Shown here: positions 14,247 through 15,288 of the stretch, piece by piece
Position numbering within the stretch: the first letter of the stretch is position 1
Layout: every line of letters starts with the position of its first letter
Assembly (NCBI GenBank): GCA_023432565.1
Contig: JAEYUL010000203.1
Coordinates: 1 to 15,288, forward strand
Direction: 5' to 3'
Length of the DNA stretch: 15,288 bases
Source of the DNA: Actinomycetes bacterium
GTDB taxonomy: Bacteria; Actinomycetota; Actinomycetes; Actinomycetales; Cellulomonadaceae
Program-made: the position numbers and the translations under genes
Notes under the pieces: model-generated
Database searches by the model: none
What the model was told of the DNA's origin: nothing
What the model saw: the letters and a program-made list of their open reading frames with translations, nothing else

Positions 14247-15263
14247 TCACCAGCGTTGCGTGACGTCCTCCGCGGAGCCCAGGAGGTCACGGATCTCGAG
14301 CCTCGGGCCGTCGTCGAGCGCGACCCAGCCGGACCAGTGGCCGAAGCACTGGTGGGTGGACGAGCGCACGACGCGCAGGTCGGTGTGCGAGACCCGGTCG
14401 TGGAACGGCGTGAACGTCAGGTCGGCGCTCGCGCCGCGCACGGTCCACGGGTCGGTCCAGCGGCCGTCTGTCCAGCTCCAGGCCAGCTCCTCGCGCAGCT
14501 TGTGCAGCCGGCCGTCGACGACGACGGCGTTCTCGGTGGAGCCCGTGCCGTCGGTCCAGCGCCCGCCGAGCTGCAGCCCGACGACGCGGCTGTCCAGCAC
14601 CCCTGCGCCGAACCCCCAGTTCCACGACAGCTCACGAGGCCAGTACCCGCGCCCGTGGTCGAGCACCGCGAAGGACCCCTCCGGCACGTCGTGGGTCACG
14701 CCGTCGACCTCGAGCCGCCCGGTGACCGGGCGCGCGACGTCCTTGACCGTGTACTGGAACGTGCGCGAGTCCCACGGCACGACGACGCCGAGCCGCTCGT
14801 GCCCGGCGGGCAGCGCGGCGGTCACGTCGAGCCGCACGCGAGCGGTGCGGGCGCGTAGGCGCGTGCCGCGCTCGTCGTCGTCGAACCGGGCCTTGACGGC
14901 ACGCGTGGAGGCGCTCGCGGGCCCGGCGCCCAGCGTTCCCGGCAGGCGGGTGCCGATCGCCAGGGGAGAGATCGCGACAGCATCGACCTCGTCGCTCGTC
15001 GCGCGGTCCAGCACCCACAGCTGGGTGAGCCCGGCGTAGTCGAGCGACGAGATCGTCACCCCGACGACGTGCGTGGGCGTCAGGACCGCCCAGTACTCCC
15101 ACCGCTTGGCACGGCCCCAGCGCCGTGCCCAGCGGCCGACCCGGTCCGTGCCGTGCAGGGGCGTGCGGCTCCATCCCACCGCGTCAGGGTTGAGCCGCCC
15201 GGACGGCAGCTGGAGCGGTACGGGCTGCGTGATCTCCTGCGCGTCGATGAGCACGCGGCGCAT
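14247..15263 (-). CDS. DUF2804 family protein
   Basis: A 338-residue protein. The diagnostic start is present: SGRLNPDAVGWSRTPLH (21-37), followed by WEYWAVLTP and, in the C-terminal half, LDHGRGYWPRE and SWNWGFGAG, matching the conserved DUF2804 blocks. The length is normal for the family. There is no signal peptide or membrane helix, so it is probably cytoplasmic. The function of the family is not established. The ATG at 15263 has no good ribosome binding site before it, and the upstream region is cut off at the window edge. It ends 91 nt before the start region of cassette copy C, on the same strand. Confidence 0.82.
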   Translation of the reverse strand: MRRVLIDAQEITQPVPLQLPSGRLNPDAVGWSRTPLHGTDRVGRWARRWGRAKRWEYWAVLTPTHVVGVTISSLDYAGLTQLWVLDRATSDEVDAVAISPLAIGTRLPGTLGAGPASASTRAVKARFDDDERGTRLRARTARVRLDVTAALPAGHERLGVVVPWDSRTFQYTVKDVARPVTGRLEVDGVTHDVPEGSFAVLDHGRGYWPRELSWNWGFGAGVLDSRVVGLQLGGRWTDGTGSTENAVVVDGRLHKLREELAWSWTDGRWTDPWTVRGASADLTFTPFHDRVSHTDLRVVRSSTHQCFGHWSGWVALDDGPRLEIRDLLGSAEDVTQRW

Positions 15264-15288
15264 CGTCGCAGACCGTCGGCCCCGCGCG

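Overview
This window comes from a high-GC actinobacterium. The G/C-rich third codon positions, frequent GTG starts, apparently leaderless genes with a TANNNT -10 box about 7 nt before the start codon, an ssrA T-arm of actinobacterial type and several actinobacterial families (DUF6318, DUF5808, DUF2804, a PknB-type kinase) all fit. Micrococcales, perhaps a Cellulomonas-like genus, is my best guess, but nothing here proves the genus.

Layout. Positions 1-127 hold the 3' end of tmRNA (ssrA), closed by a strong hairpin (149-184) that also lies beyond the convergent kinase operon. Positions 228-1894 (minus) hold a lipoprotein gene translationally coupled (GTGA overlap) to a membrane Ser/Thr protein kinase. 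Diverging from it are an RlmG/RsmC-type rRNA methyltransferase (2169-3326), an SDR oxidoreductase (3434-4330) and a CoA-binding-domain protein (4546-5022). Converging on these are a DUF5808 protein (5032-5343), a decayed coding remnant (5340-5575) and a GNAT acetyltransferase (5579-6307).

The accessory part runs from 6432 to 9393 and resumes at 12681-14156. It holds three copies, all on the minus strand, of a two-gene secreted cassette: a DUF6318-like lipoprotein followed by an exported PKD-like protein. Copy A (6432-7939) is intact. Copy B (8571-9393) has a frameshift in the lipoprotein gene and a large internal deletion in the PKD gene. Copy C (12681-14156) has three frame breaks. All three lipoprotein genes begin with the same arrangement: an ATG, a -10-like box exactly 7 nt upstream, and a GTCCACA element 52-53 nt upstream. 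In copy C this element is an exact high-GC DnaA-box sequence. An arr gene (rifampin ADP-ribosyltransferase) with all three catalytic residues sits between copies A and B.

Between copies B and C lie a TM2-domain membrane protein with a perfect 20-bp terminator hairpin, and a poxB-type pyruvate oxidase gene preceded by a TetR regulator. The window ends with a DUF2804 protein.

The most interesting signal is the multicopy DUF6318/PKD surface cassette with a shared start-site architecture, one working copy, two decaying copies, and a resistance gene between two of them. Its function is unknown to me. Arr, PoxB, the kinase, the methyltransferase and tmRNA are confident family calls.
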